Notes under the pieces: generated by a model
Databases searched by the model: none
Told to the model about the DNA's origin: nothing
What the model saw: only the letters and a program-made list of their open reading frames with translations
Shown here: positions 8,596-16,905 of the stretch, piece after piece
How the letters are laid out: each line of letters starts with the position of its first letter
Position numbering within the stretch: position 1 is the stretch's first letter
Program-made: the position numbers and the translations under genes
DNA from: Niastella sp.
GTDB lineage: Bacteria; Bacteroidota; Bacteroidia; Chitinophagales; Chitinophagaceae
Reading direction: 5' to 3'
Length of the DNA: 45,024 bases
NCBI GenBank assembly: GCA_017744515.1
Contig: JAGIBF010000065.1
Span: 1 to 45,024, forward strand

Positions 8596-9114
8596 ATGGC
8601 CTACATAATGGTCGATATAGAAAGCGATGGCCCCATTCCGGGCGACTACTCCATGATCTGTTTTGGAGCAGTAGTAGTAGAGGAAGGATTAAATAAAACA
8701 TTCTATGGACAACTAAAACCCATATCGGATAAGTTCATTCCCGAAGCATTGGCAGTTTCCGGTTTTACCAGAGAACAAACCAAGGATTTCGATGATCCTA
8801 AAGCAGTCATGGAAAAGTTTGCTGTCTGGATAAAAGAAGCCGTTAAAGACAGACCTGTTTTTATCAGCGATAACAATGGGTTCGACTGGATGTTTATCTG
8901 CTGGTACTTTCACCACTTTACCGGTGGTAATCCCTTTGGCCATAGCTCTTACAACCTCGGCAGCTTGTATAAAGGCATTATCAAAGACACGTTTAAGAAC
9001 TTCAAGCACCTGCGGCAAACGAAACATACCCACAATCCGGTTGACGATGCCAAAGGAAATGCAGAAGCTTTGCTGACAATTAAGAAAGAGTTCAACCTTA
9101 AAATAAAGCTTTAA
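8596..9114 (+). CDS. DEDDh 3'-5' exonuclease-like protein
   Basis: The 172-residue protein carries the DnaQ-fold exonuclease motifs: ExoI in MVDIESDGP (Asp7, Glu9), ExoII in DNNGFDWMF (Asp97) and ExoIII in HTHNPVDDAKGNA (His146 to Asp151, the DEDDh spacing). These four acidic residues bind two metal ions that cleave a 3' terminal phosphodiester. There is no polymerase or helicase part, so it is a stand-alone nuclease; RNA or DNA substrate is open (oligoribonuclease-like, RNase T-like or proofreading-like are all possible). It is spaced 25 bases from the VOC gene. Confidence 0.85.
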   Translation: MAYIMVDIESDGPIPGDYSMICFGAVVVEEGLNKTFYGQLKPISDKFIPEALAVSGFTREQTKDFDDPKAVMEKFAVWIKEAVKDRPVFISDNNGFDWMFICWYFHHFTGGNPFGHSSYNLGSLYKGIIKDTFKNFKHLRQTKHTHNPVDDAKGNAEALLTIKKEFNLKIKL

Positions 9115-9157
9115 TCACCGGTAATAAAGATTGATTAACCCTGATTCCTGAAGTGCC

Positions 9158-9373
9158 ATGCCAACAACAGTAACTATAAAGTCGTCCGCTTTTGATAGAG
9201 CAAGGGAAGCGATCCTTGACCAAAAATTCCTTTTTTTTGATGATAAGGACAAGATAGGCTTACTACCCACCAAAATTAATAAGCAGGATATTGTTGCTTA
9301 CCGGTTTGGCATAAAATGGATCAATGGATATTCCTTTATTAATCCTCAAACTTCCCCAGGTTCTTTTGAATGA
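9158..9373 (+). CDS. Small protein, possibly truncated
   Basis: The 71-residue frame starts with ATG 43 bases after the exonuclease gene. Residues 1-59 look like a real protein (AFDRAREAILDQKFLFFDDKDKIGLLP has a balanced composition, and RFGIKWINGYSF looks like a conserved beta hairpin). The last 12 residues (NPQTSPGSFE) come from DNA that also encodes the C-terminus of the convergent gene ending at 9339. The overlap of 35 bases and the change in character suggest that the original gene has lost its 3' end, or that the coding sequence simply ends here. No known domain recognised. Confidence 0.5.
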   Translation: MPTTVTIKSSAFDRAREAILDQKFLFFDDKDKIGLLPTKINKQDIVAYRFGIKWINGYSFINPQTSPGSFE

Positions 9374-10430
9374 GCGCCAGGTTCTTTTGCAGCGTTTGCT
9401 TCAGCTGACGCTTTACCAGTTGTCCCATCGATTTGCATTTGGCGAAGCCTGTAGTGTGGAAGTACTCGCCCAGCTCTGTTTTCAATTGCAGCAGTTTCTC
9501 GGGCGTAGATATTTTGTCTGCTGCCATCGTATTCAGCAGGTCCATCAGCCGGAAGCGCGTAGAAGCCACCCGGAAAGCCATCATGGTTCTTTCCTCCGCC
9601 TGGTATTGCTCTATGGATTCTTTGTTGAGGTACTTGCTGCACAGGTGCACCAGTTCAATATTTTCCTTGAAGAACTGTGGCAGGTATAGATTTTTTCTGC
9701 CTTCATAAGATTGCTGGTCGAAGTCGATAGCCCGGATGCGGTATTGGTAATCCTCGATATCCGGTGTAATGTCTATCACGAAATTGTAAGAACGCATATC
9801 ACCCAGCAGCCGCACAAAGCAACGCTCGTTAAACTTCACGAACTCCTTCGCCAGCCTGATCTTATTGGTGGCCGGGCTGTTCAGGTGGGTTTGGATAAAC
9901 AGGTCACCGGGAATGCCGGGAATATGTTCTTCCACCAATGTATTGCTGTGCGTAAGATAAGTGATGCGGTTGGGCGATAACAGGTGTTCCAGCTCCAGCC
10001 CATAAATGCGCGAGGCATCAGCAATCTTGATATAAAAGTGATCGTAGTTGTCGTTGAACTTGTTGATGATGCGAATACGGAAAGGATGTGAGTTGCCAAA
10101 GCTGCAATAATCGATACGCGCTACGTCCAGGTGGGCGGTAAACGTAAGGTCACCCTCTGTTTTCAGGAAGGCATACATCTTCACCAGCCCTTCACGGATA
10201 TATTCCCAGTCGCGCATGTCATACACTACCTTCTCCCACAAAGTATCCTTGCCATATTTATCTTTCAGGGGAATAGAATAGGTAATGCGCAACAGGTCGT
10301 TATAAGATACCGGCAGCTTTACTTCGCGGCCATGTATTTTAAGATATTGGCGCAGGCGGTCGGGTACAGGAAACATGGGTTTCTTGCGCGATGGCTTATT
10401 ATTCTCTTCCGGTGTGAAATTGGGTACCAT
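9339..10430 (-). CDS. Conserved hypothetical protein with kinase/APH-like active-site motifs
   Basis: I do not recognise a named family for this 363-residue protein. Its middle part shows the ordered landmarks of a protein-kinase-like fold: Lys135 in a YIKIAD strand, Glu146/Glu148 in the following helix, and a hinge-like LVEEHIPGIPG (165-175). These are followed by LLGDMRSYNFVID with Asp211 and Asn216 in the D-x4-N spacing of the catalytic loop, and by RIRAIDFDQQ with Asp236 in the place of the metal-binding aspartate. Seven extra residues lie between the last two motifs compared with APH enzymes. The N-terminal ~130 residues and the helical C-terminus are specific to it. It is the second gene of an operon, 21 bases after the BtuF-like gene. 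A phosphotransferase role is an inference. Confidence 0.7.
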   Translation of the reverse strand: MVPNFTPEENNKPSRKKPMFPVPDRLRQYLKIHGREVKLPVSYNDLLRITYSIPLKDKYGKDTLWEKVVYDMRDWEYIREGLVKMYAFLKTEGDLTFTAHLDVARIDYCSFGNSHPFRIRIINKFNDNYDHFYIKIADASRIYGLELEHLLSPNRITYLTHSNTLVEEHIPGIPGDLFIQTHLNSPATNKIRLAKEFVKFNERCFVRLLGDMRSYNFVIDITPDIEDYQYRIRAIDFDQQSYEGRKNLYLPQFFKENIELVHLCSKYLNKESIEQYQAEERTMMAFRVASTRFRLMDLLNTMAADKISTPEKLLQLKTELGEYFHTTGFAKCKSMGQLVKRQLKQTLQKNLALIQKNLGKFED

Positions 10431-10451
10431 TGGCCTTCAAATTACATAAAT

Positions 10452-11240
10452 CTAACTGATCTGTATGCTATTCAATAACTCCTTAAAATATCCGGGCGCT
10501 GCGAGCAGCCGGCTGCCATACCAGCTAAACATTTCTCCATCCGCCAGCATGATGCGCGTATCAGGCAGGTATTCCTGCAGTTCATCGATGTGTTGCTGCT
10601 TGAAAGGGTAGGGCTCCGAAGAAAGTAAAAGCACTTCACAACCCGCCGCCTGTAAGTCTTCTACACTGATGATGGGATAACGGGTTGTATCCGCAAAAAC
10701 ATTCACCAGCCCACAGCGCTGCAGCAGGTGGTGGATAAAGGTATCGTGGCCGATGGTCATGTAAGGATCTCTCCAGATCAGGTAGGCAGTTTTCATAAGA
10801 GGGCCACCGGTGAAAGATGCGAAAGCAGCTTCAATGGTATGAGCGGTTGCTGCCGCTTTAGCCGTTGTATGCGTAAGTTCTCCTATAGACCTGATCATGG
10901 CCAGGGCATCTTCCAGTGTATTCACATCACTCACCCACACGGGGTAGTGGCGGGCCAGTTCTTCCACCTGGTCCTGCATATTCTCTTCCTTATTGGCGAG
11001 GATAAGATCGGGTTGGAGGTCGTGGACCCAATCGATATGCACATTTTTAGTGCCGCCAATCCTTTTTTTGGAACGGAACCACGATTCGGGATGTACGCAG
11101 AATTTGGTAATACCCACCACTTCATTGTTTAGCCCCAAGTGGGCCAGCAGTTCCGTTTGTGACGGCACCAGCGAAATGATCCTTTGGGGAGCAGCCGCCA
11201 GCGTAATGGTCCTGTTCAACTGATCGGTGAATGATGGCAT
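10452..11240 (-). CDS. BtuF-like cobalamin/siderophore-type binding protein without signal peptide
   Basis: The protein belongs to the helical-backbone metal receptor family (ABC substrate-binding, cluster A-II). It has a PQRIISLVPSQTELLAHLGL start of the first Rossmann lobe, the VVGITKFCVHPE loop, and ILANKEENMQDQVEELA at the inter-lobe helix. The ATG at 11240 (262 residues) is preferred; an upstream TTG at 11249 lies only three codons earlier. Typical BtuF proteins are exported, but no signal peptide or lipobox is visible with either start, so this one may stay in the cytoplasm. No permease or ATPase of an uptake system is next to it; the neighbour is the kinase-like gene. Binding of a corrinoid is possible but not shown. 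Confidence 0.8.
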   Translation of the reverse strand: MPSFTDQLNRTITLAAAPQRIISLVPSQTELLAHLGLNNEVVGITKFCVHPESWFRSKKRIGGTKNVHIDWVHDLQPDLILANKEENMQDQVEELARHYPVWVSDVNTLEDALAMIRSIGELTHTTAKAAATAHTIEAAFASFTGGPLMKTAYLIWRDPYMTIGHDTFIHHLLQRCGLVNVFADTTRYPIISVEDLQAAGCEVLLLSSEPYPFKQQHIDELQEYLPDTRIMLADGEMFSWYGSRLLAAPGYFKELLNSIQIS

Positions 11241-11250
11241 GAGGTGCAAG

Positions 11251-11306
11251 ATACAGGGTTATCAGATGTCAGTTACAGGTTTCAGGTTGTAAGATTACAG
11301 GGGTAG
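11251..11306. repeat. Degenerate heptamer repeat
   Basis: Between the divergent genes at 11240 and 11366 the sequence reads in seven-base steps ATACAGG, GTTATCA, GATGTCA, GTTACAG, GTTTCAG, GTTGTAA, GATTACA, GGGGTAG, a loose G-W-T-N-N-A-R pattern. It lies in the shared promoter region. Confidence 0.55.
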
Positions 11307-11365
11307 GCAAACTTATATGGAAAAATAACGTTCCTGCATCTCAGTGCATTCATCCATTTCTGCTT

Positions 11366-13738
11366 ATGCTTAAGAACTACTTCACCATTGCCTGGCGCCA
11401 CCTGCTGAAGAGCCGGCAGTTTACTATCCTCAATATCGTGGGTCTCTCCACCGGCCTTGCCTGCACGCTCCTCATCTGGTTGTGGGTGCGGGATGAAATG
11501 TCGGTCGACAGGTTTCATGAAAACGATGCACAACTATTCCAGGTAATGGAGAACAGGACCCTTTCCAGTGGTATGATCACTTCCCGGGAAACCTCCCCTC
11601 ATTTGGCTGAAACATTACCCGCCGTGATGCCCGAAGTGGCACAAGCAACGGTTACTACACCCCCTTCATGGTTTCCCCGCGTGGCATTGTCTACAGACAA
11701 TAAAAATGCAAGAGGTATAGGACTCTTTGCCGATCAGCATTTCTTCGAAGTGTTTTCCTATCCCTTCATCAGTGGCAATGCCAAAGAAGCGCTGGCGAAC
11801 AAGGACGGTATGGTGATATCGGAACAACTGGCCATGAGCTTGTTCAACCGAACCGATGTAATAGGACAACCCATAACCTGGCAATTCGTTACAGAGAAAC
11901 GGAACAGTATCATAACGGGTGTCTTTAAGGGAACACCGGCGAACTCATCTATCCAGTTCGATTTCCTGTTATCGTTTAGCCTGTTTAAAGAAATGATGAA
12001 CATGCAGGGGCCACTGAGTCCGGCATCGAATGGCGGCCCTTTCTTTACGTACATAGTCTTGAAAGAGGGCACACAGGTTCCAGCCTTCAATGAAAAGCTG
12101 AGTGCCTTTATGAAAGGCTATAGCAATGCGCAGGCGCGGCAAATGTTCCTGAAACCATATGCAGAAAATTACCTGTATGGTAGTTATGAAAATGGCGTGC
12201 AGTCGGGCGGACGTATTACATACGTACGGCTCTTTTCACTCATCGCTATTTTTATCCTGGTCATAGCCTGCATCAACTTCATGAACCTGGCCACTGCTAA
12301 AACTGTAGGCCGGATGAAAGAAATAGGTGTTCGCAAGACCATGGGCGCCGGTCGTATTTCCCTCATCGCACAATACCTTGCTGAATCCTTCCTGCTGGTA
12401 TTGGCTTCCATGCTGCTGGCCCTGTTGATGGTGCTGTTCTTCCTGCCGTCCTTTAATCATATTACCGGTAAAGAGCTTACAATACAAGTCGATGCAAAGT
12501 TTGTGCTCACTTTGTTGGCGATTACTGTAGTAACAGCCAGCCTGGCGGGTAGCTATCCAGCCTTTTATTTGTCGGGCTTTCATCCGGTGGCAGTATTAAA
12601 GGGAAAGCTGAAAAGTGCAGGAGGTGTGCTGTGGGCACGCAAGGGGTTGGTCGTTTTTCAGTTTACACTGTCGGTCATATTCATTGTGGCCGTATTGGTG
12701 GTATACCGGCAGATAGCCTTTGTGCAATCCCATAAAACGGGTTATGATAAAGACCAGGTGCTCTATTTCGATGCAGAAGGTAAAGTGGGTACCGGTATAG
12801 AGTCATTCCTGGCAGCGCTGAAGCAAGTGCCAGGTGTGGTAAATGCATCCAGTATGGCAGGAAATGTATTGGGAGGACCTTCTAACATAGGCAATCGCTT
12901 TCAAAAAGATGGAGTAGACGAGGTAGTGCCCTTCAGGCCCTTTCTGGTCAATTATGGTATGATAGAAACATTGGGTATTGAAATGAAAGAGGGACGTGCA
13001 TTTTCTACTGCCTATGGCATGGATACTGCGAGGCTTATTTTCAATGAAGCTGCCATTGAACTAATGGGCATTAAAGACCCGGTAGGCAAGGTGATTAAGT
13101 TTGATGGCAGGGACAGGGAGATCATTGGTGTGGCTAAGAACTTCCATTTCCAATCCCTGCACGAAGCAGTAAAGCCCCTGTTCTTTAAACTGGATGCGCC
13201 CGGCACTACCGTGATGGTGAAGATCAATACGGCCCGGGAGAAAGAAACCATCGATCAGCTGAAGTCCTTCTACGCTAAATACAACCCCGGATTTACGCTC
13301 GATTATAAGTTCCTCGATGAAGATTATCAGGCCCAGTATGTAGCTGAAAAACGCGTGGCATCACTGTCTAAATACTTTGCCATACTGGCTGTAATCATCT
13401 CCTGCCTCGGCCTGTTTGGGCTGGCTTCCTTTACAGCCGAGAAAAGACGCAAAGAAATAGGGGTACGGAAGGTGTTGGGAGCTACGGTAGGGCAGGTAAT
13501 AATGTTGTTATCGAAAGATTTTCTGCGGGCAGTAGGCATTGCCCTGTTAATTGCTATACCACTTTCCTGGTGGATGATGCAAAGCTGGCTGAACGGGTTT
13601 GCCTGGCATATCGACCTCGGGGTGGATATCTTCCTGGTAACGGGCGTTTCCGTAGCTATACTAACATTGATAACAGTGAGCTTTCAGGCAATAAGTGCGG
13701 CAATCGCGAATCCGGTAAAAAGTCTGGATAGTGAATAA
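11366..13738 (+). CDS. ABC transporter permease, MacB/FtsX type
   Basis: The 790-residue protein has the two-fold layout of Bacteroidota FtsX permeases. It starts with MLKNYFTIAWRHLLKSR and a first transmembrane helix (about 20-42), followed by an extracytoplasmic MacB-type domain (about 45-270). The first FtsX block (about 285-400) contains the MKEIGVRKTMGA coupling motif. A second half follows: helix about 425-448, a second extracytoplasmic domain (about 450-665), and a final FtsX block with RRKEIGVRKVLGA. Eight membrane helices in total. Such permeases work with a LolD/MacB-type ATPase to move lipoproteins, peptides or antibiotics; no ATPase gene is adjacent, so the partner is elsewhere. 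It reads as a single-gene unit. Confidence 0.9.
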   Translation: MLKNYFTIAWRHLLKSRQFTILNIVGLSTGLACTLLIWLWVRDEMSVDRFHENDAQLFQVMENRTLSSGMITSRETSPHLAETLPAVMPEVAQATVTTPPSWFPRVALSTDNKNARGIGLFADQHFFEVFSYPFISGNAKEALANKDGMVISEQLAMSLFNRTDVIGQPITWQFVTEKRNSIITGVFKGTPANSSIQFDFLLSFSLFKEMMNMQGPLSPASNGGPFFTYIVLKEGTQVPAFNEKLSAFMKGYSNAQARQMFLKPYAENYLYGSYENGVQSGGRITYVRLFSLIAIFILVIACINFMNLATAKTVGRMKEIGVRKTMGAGRISLIAQYLAESFLLVLASMLLALLMVLFFLPSFNHITGKELTIQVDAKFVLTLLAITVVTASLAGSYPAFYLSGFHPVAVLKGKLKSAGGVLWARKGLVVFQFTLSVIFIVAVLVVYRQIAFVQSHKTGYDKDQVLYFDAEGKVGTGIESFLAALKQVPGVVNASSMAGNVLGGPSNIGNRFQKDGVDEVVPFRPFLVNYGMIETLGIEMKEGRAFSTAYGMDTARLIFNEAAIELMGIKDPVGKVIKFDGRDREIIGVAKNFHFQSLHEAVKPLFFKLDAPGTTVMVKINTAREKETIDQLKSFYAKYNPGFTLDYKFLDEDYQAQYVAEKRVASLSKYFAILAVIISCLGLFGLASFTAEKRRKEIGVRKVLGATVGQVIMLLSKDFLRAVGIALLIAIPLSWWMMQSWLNGFAWHIDLGVDIFLVTGVSVAILTLITVSFQAISAAIANPVKSLDSE

Positions 13739-13844
13739 AGAAAACGGAGATTGAAAAAAGTGTGGAGGAGACCGCTGCTGCCTCCTGCTAAATAGAATAA
13801 GGATCACTTAGCAGGAGGGTATTGGAATTTGCAGGCGGTTCTTA

Positions 13845-14160
13845 ACACACAGGAATTGGAACTCAATTGGTTTTTTCTCGGACGTTGGATCTTAATGGAC
13901 GGTTTTTTCAAGGATACGACTGGACTTGGTTCTTTTTCGGACGTTGGACTTGGACGGTTTAAGGACTTGGACTTGGACGTTGGTTTTTTCACAGGCTGGA
14001 CTGGCAATCATTTGGACATTGGACGGTTCATACGGACATTGGACATTGGACGTTGGACTCTTGGATTTTAAAAAGAAAAGGAAGTTGATTGATACTGGAT
14101 TTTATGGATTTTCCGGATATTGGATGATGTCTTGATCTTTACATCGGATATTGGATATGA
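13845..14160. repeat. Degenerate GGACNTT tandem array
   Basis: Short units of GGACATT, GGACGTT, GGACTT and GGATATT recur over about 300 bases with spacers of T-rich sequence. The cleanest stretch (14014-14061) keeps a strict seven-base step: GGACATT, GGACGGT, a break, then GGACATT, GGACATT, GGACGTT, GGACTCT. Elsewhere six-base GGACTT steps occur. The ORF at 13829-14071 is a by-product of the repeat. Confidence 0.75.
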
Positions 14161-14209
14161 TTGATAAGCTATCAATCAACTTCGATAACAAAGATATATC
14201 CACATCCAA

Positions 14210-14380
14210 ATGTTAACAAGAGCAGAAACTCTCGATTTAATTTATTCGGTATTTACTGGTAAAATCGTAAGTCTTTCAGGGAGTGCATGGGAAGATAACG
14301 AAGGTAGTATGGGAATACTACGTTTTTGCCCCGGGGAAATGGCCATTTCGTTGATCGGCATCAAAAGAAGTCTACTGTAA
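14210..14380 (+). CDS. Possible small ORF, 56 residues
   Basis: An ATG frame encoding MLTRAETLDLIYSVFTGK... and ending in a TAA lies inside the long intergenic region. It has a balanced, non-repetitive composition, with an amphipathic start and GEMAISLIGIKRSLL at the end, unlike the repeat-derived frames before it. No domain or ribosome binding site is visible. A plus-strand terminator 270 bases downstream would fit a transcript covering it. It may be a small protein, a remnant or chance. Confidence 0.25.
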   Translation: MLTRAETLDLIYSVFTGKIVSLSGSAWEDNEGSMGILRFCPGEMAISLIGIKRSLL

Positions 14381-14646
14381 ATTACGTGTTATCCACATAC
14401 CCACAGCTATATGAAAAAACTTTAATCCGTTTTTAAGACTGTTTAATTCCCCTTCATTTTAGGGTCATTGAACGGCCAACAAAGCGTATTGATCGAATAA
14501 AGTTCTGGTTCAGCTTTTTGCAGCCCATCTTTGTATCAGATTATTTGAGGAACCCTTTTTAACCCCCTAATCCCTCCTCAATAAGTGGAACATTTATAAT
14601 GGAGCTAAAGACGCTGTATTTGGTCTCTGATTAAAAGATTTCACGT

Positions 14647-14677
14647 GGGCTGGTATAGTAACCAGCCCATTTTTATT
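14647..14677 (+). terminator. Strong plus-strand terminator with no gene directly upstream
   Basis: GGGCTGGT (14647-14654) pairs perfectly with ACCAGCCC (14661-14668) around a six-base loop, then ATTTTTATT. The nearest plus-strand annotated gene ended 900 bases earlier. Confidence 0.8.
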
Positions 14678-14729
14678 GTACGCTTATTAGTCGTTCTGCT
14701 GGTATCGAAAGTAAACAAGCTTCGCGCCA

Positions 14730-14760
14730 AAAAATAAGGGCTGACCTCATAAGCCAGCCC
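14730..14760 (-). terminator. Terminator of the outer-membrane barrel gene (minus strand)
   Basis: On the minus strand GGGCTGGC pairs with GTCAGCCC (14760-14738), followed by TTATTTTTT. Confidence 0.75.
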
Positions 14761-14789
14761 CATAATATCAGGTGAGGATAGATGCCAGA

Positions 14790-15314
14790 TCAGAGTTTAA
14801 AAGCTACGCCGATACGTGCATTGGTAGAACCTATCGCTCCCAGTTCGGCAAAGGCGCCGATATTGCTGGCGAAGTAATATTTGCCACCGGCAAGAACACC
14901 AAGGTACAAGCCGCTTCCATAAGAAGATTTCAGTCCCTCTCCGTTATAATCGTCTTTCCAGCTGAATACCCGGTAGCCCAGTGTAACACCACCATACAAG
15001 TCCACCTTTTCGTTGTCGATGTTCAACAGTGTATTGAAGTGATAAGAACCCCTGGCGCCGAAATACAGGGCGGTGAACTTGAAGTTGCCAAGCGTCTTGT
15101 ACTTGTAAGACAAGTAGTCGACATTACCGCCTACACTGATATCGTCTGTGATGCCTGCCTCAAAAGAAGCACCGAAGGGAATACCTCCACTGTAATAGGA
15201 GTTGATACCAACACCCACGTTTAAGAGTTTGTCACCTTTGGCATAACCGCCATTCTGGGCGCCCGCCAGTAAGGAAAGGAATAAAGCACAGCATAAAACA
15301 CCGATTTTTTTCAT
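14790..15314 (-). CDS. Outer-membrane beta-barrel protein (OmpA/OprF-like 8-strand type)
   Basis: The ATG at 15314 is chosen because it begins a clean signal peptide (MKKIGVLCCALFLSLLAGAQ); the longer frame from 15371 would put 19 polar residues in front of it. The 174-residue precursor then alternates hydrophobic and polar residues in about eight strands (for example KLLNVGVGINSYY, FKFTALYFGARGSYHF, DLYGGVTLGYRVF) and ends in an aromatic/hydrophobic strand IGVAFKL. This fits a small barrel of the outer membrane. Its role (porin, adhesion or structural) cannot be read. Single gene with its own terminator. Confidence 0.8.
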   Translation of the reverse strand: MKKIGVLCCALFLSLLAGAQNGGYAKGDKLLNVGVGINSYYSGGIPFGASFEAGITDDISVGGNVDYLSYKYKTLGNFKFTALYFGARGSYHFNTLLNIDNEKVDLYGGVTLGYRVFSWKDDYNGEGLKSSYGSGLYLGVLAGGKYYFASNIGAFAELGAIGSTNARIGVAFKL

Positions 15315-15465
15315 GACTACCGATTTAGATAAAAAATAAGTGGCCAAAGTTATTTCGCTCCAAAGGGGCAAACAATACCAGAAGTCGAGTAATTGTAACT
15401 ACTGGAATACCGGTAGTGCACCTATTGAGGAAATAACCTGTCGGTGGTCATGAAAGCAGGTGGTG

Positions 15466-16827
15466 TTAACTGCCCAGCGCCTGTATCACATCGTACTTGG
15501 TAACGATGTGGAAATTGCCGGCTTCATCCTTGCTCAATACGGCGCCATTATCTTTATTGATAAGTGTACGCAATTTTTCGAGCGGTGTATTGAACTCTAC
15601 GATAGGGAAGGCCGGTTCCATAACGCTTTCTACGGTGGCATTTTTTATATCGGGATTGGAGAATACTTTTTGGAAAAGGCCGCTCTCACTGATAGCGCCT
15701 ACGGGGCCGCTGCCATTTACTACCGGGATGTGTTCGATATCATGTTTCTTCATCAGTTCTACGGCATCAGACACGGTATGTTTGGGCTCTACGGTTACCA
15801 GCTTTTGTTTGGCAGGCCGTCCATTTACAATATCCCTGAATGTTTTTACATCGAGGAAACCTCTTTCCATCATCCATTGATCATTGTAGATCTTGGCCAC
15901 ATAGCGGCTGCCGTGATCGTGGAAAATACAAACCACTACATCGTCTTTTTTAAGACGGTCTTTCAGTTGCATCAGCCCCTGCAGGCAACTACCGGCACTG
16001 TAACCACAGAAAAGACCTTCTTCCTTGGCAATACGGCGGGCCATCACTGCGCCGTCTTTATCGGTCACCTGTTCAAAATGATCGATCACGCTCATATCGT
16101 AATTCTCGGGCACAAAGTCTTCACCGAAGCCTTCTGAAATATAAGGGTGCACTTCATTCATGTCTACTTCACCGGTACGGAAATACTTGGTGAGCAACGA
16201 ACCATATACATCGATGGCCCATATCTGGATGTTGGGGTTCTTTTCTTTCAGGTACATGGCCGTGCCGGTAACGGTACCACCGGTTCCGGCAGTACATACG
16301 AGGTGGGTGATCTTGCCATCCGTTTGTTCCCACAACTCGGGGCCGGTGGTTTCATAATGCGCCAGCCTGTTGGCCAGGTTATCGTATTGGTTACACAAGA
16401 ATGAGTTGGGGATCTCTTTGGCCAGCCTGCGCGCTACGGAGTAATAGGAGCGGGGATCATCCGGCTCTACGTTGGTAGGGCACACGATCACTTCGGCGCC
16501 TACGGCCTTCAGGATGTCCATCTTTTCTTTCGACTGCTTATCGGTAGTAGTGAAAATACATTTGTAGCCCTTTACGCAACCAGCCAGCGCCAGCCCCATG
16601 CCGGTATTACCGCTGGTACACTCGATAATAGTGCTGCCGGGTTTCAGCTTGCCTTCCTTTTCCGCTACTTCCACCATCTTCAGGGCCATCCGGTCTTTAA
16701 TGGAGTTGCCCGGGTTGAAATAGTCCACTTTCGCCAGCACAGTACCAGGGAGATCCTTCGTGATCTTGTTCAGCTTTATCAATGGCGTATTGCCAATCGT
16801 TTCCAGTATGTTATTCTTGATGTTCAT
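15466..16827 (-). CDS. Cystathionine beta-synthase / cysteine synthase with C-terminal CBS pair
   Basis: The 453-residue PLP enzyme (fold type II) shows ETIGNTPLIKL at the start, NPGNSIKDR with the PLP lysine at 44, the substrate loop TSGNTG (about 70-75) and the phosphate-binding GTGGTVTG (about 182-189). Residues about 335-453 form two CBS motifs (EPKHTVSDAVELMKKHDIEHIPVV and a second copy), which in the eukaryotic enzyme bind AdoMet. It condenses serine (or O-acetylserine) with homocysteine or sulfide in sulfur amino-acid metabolism. The CBS tail favours cystathionine beta-synthase over plain cysteine synthase. No heme-binding N-terminus is present. Confidence 0.9.
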   Translation of the reverse strand: MNIKNNILETIGNTPLIKLNKITKDLPGTVLAKVDYFNPGNSIKDRMALKMVEVAEKEGKLKPGSTIIECTSGNTGMGLALAGCVKGYKCIFTTTDKQSKEKMDILKAVGAEVIVCPTNVEPDDPRSYYSVARRLAKEIPNSFLCNQYDNLANRLAHYETTGPELWEQTDGKITHLVCTAGTGGTVTGTAMYLKEKNPNIQIWAIDVYGSLLTKYFRTGEVDMNEVHPYISEGFGEDFVPENYDMSVIDHFEQVTDKDGAVMARRIAKEEGLFCGYSAGSCLQGLMQLKDRLKKDDVVVCIFHDHGSRYVAKIYNDQWMMERGFLDVKTFRDIVNGRPAKQKLVTVEPKHTVSDAVELMKKHDIEHIPVVNGSGPVGAISESGLFQKVFSNPDIKNATVESVMEPAFPIVEFNTPLEKLRTLINKDNGAVLSKDEAGNFHIVTKYDVIQALGS

Positions 16828-16905
16828 TATATAAAGTTACGAAAATAGCGAGGTGAAGAGGCCGCCTTCCTGGCTTATCCTTATATTAAGTAACCTGTCA
16901 TCTTA

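Larger units (their letters stand above)
13739..14789. other. Long intergenic region (about 1 kb): repeats, hairpins, orphan terminator
   Basis: I see no convincing conserved gene here. In order it holds: an 11-bp inverted repeat at 13781-13791/13808-13818; a GGAC-rich degenerate array (about 13845-14160); a 14-bp inverted repeat at 14081-14094/14170-14183; a possible 56-residue frame (14210-14380); two DnaA-box-like words (14194-14202, 14389-14397); about 250 bases of featureless AT-rich sequence; a plus-strand terminator (14647-14677); and the terminator of the minus-strand gene at 14730-14760. Confidence 0.7.

Noticed and set aside
13781..13818. Perfect 11-base inverted repeat after the ABC permease as a terminator
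   Set aside because: No T run follows on either strand, so intrinsic termination is not supported, although the stem itself is real.
13829..14071. An 80-residue plus-strand frame
   Set aside because: Encoded by the GGACNTT repeat; residues repeat LDLD/GRWT-like units with no protein character.
15394..15416. ACTACTGG/CCGGTAGT hairpin after the cystathionine beta-synthase gene
   Set aside because: Short stem with no T tract on the minus strand; not called as a terminator.
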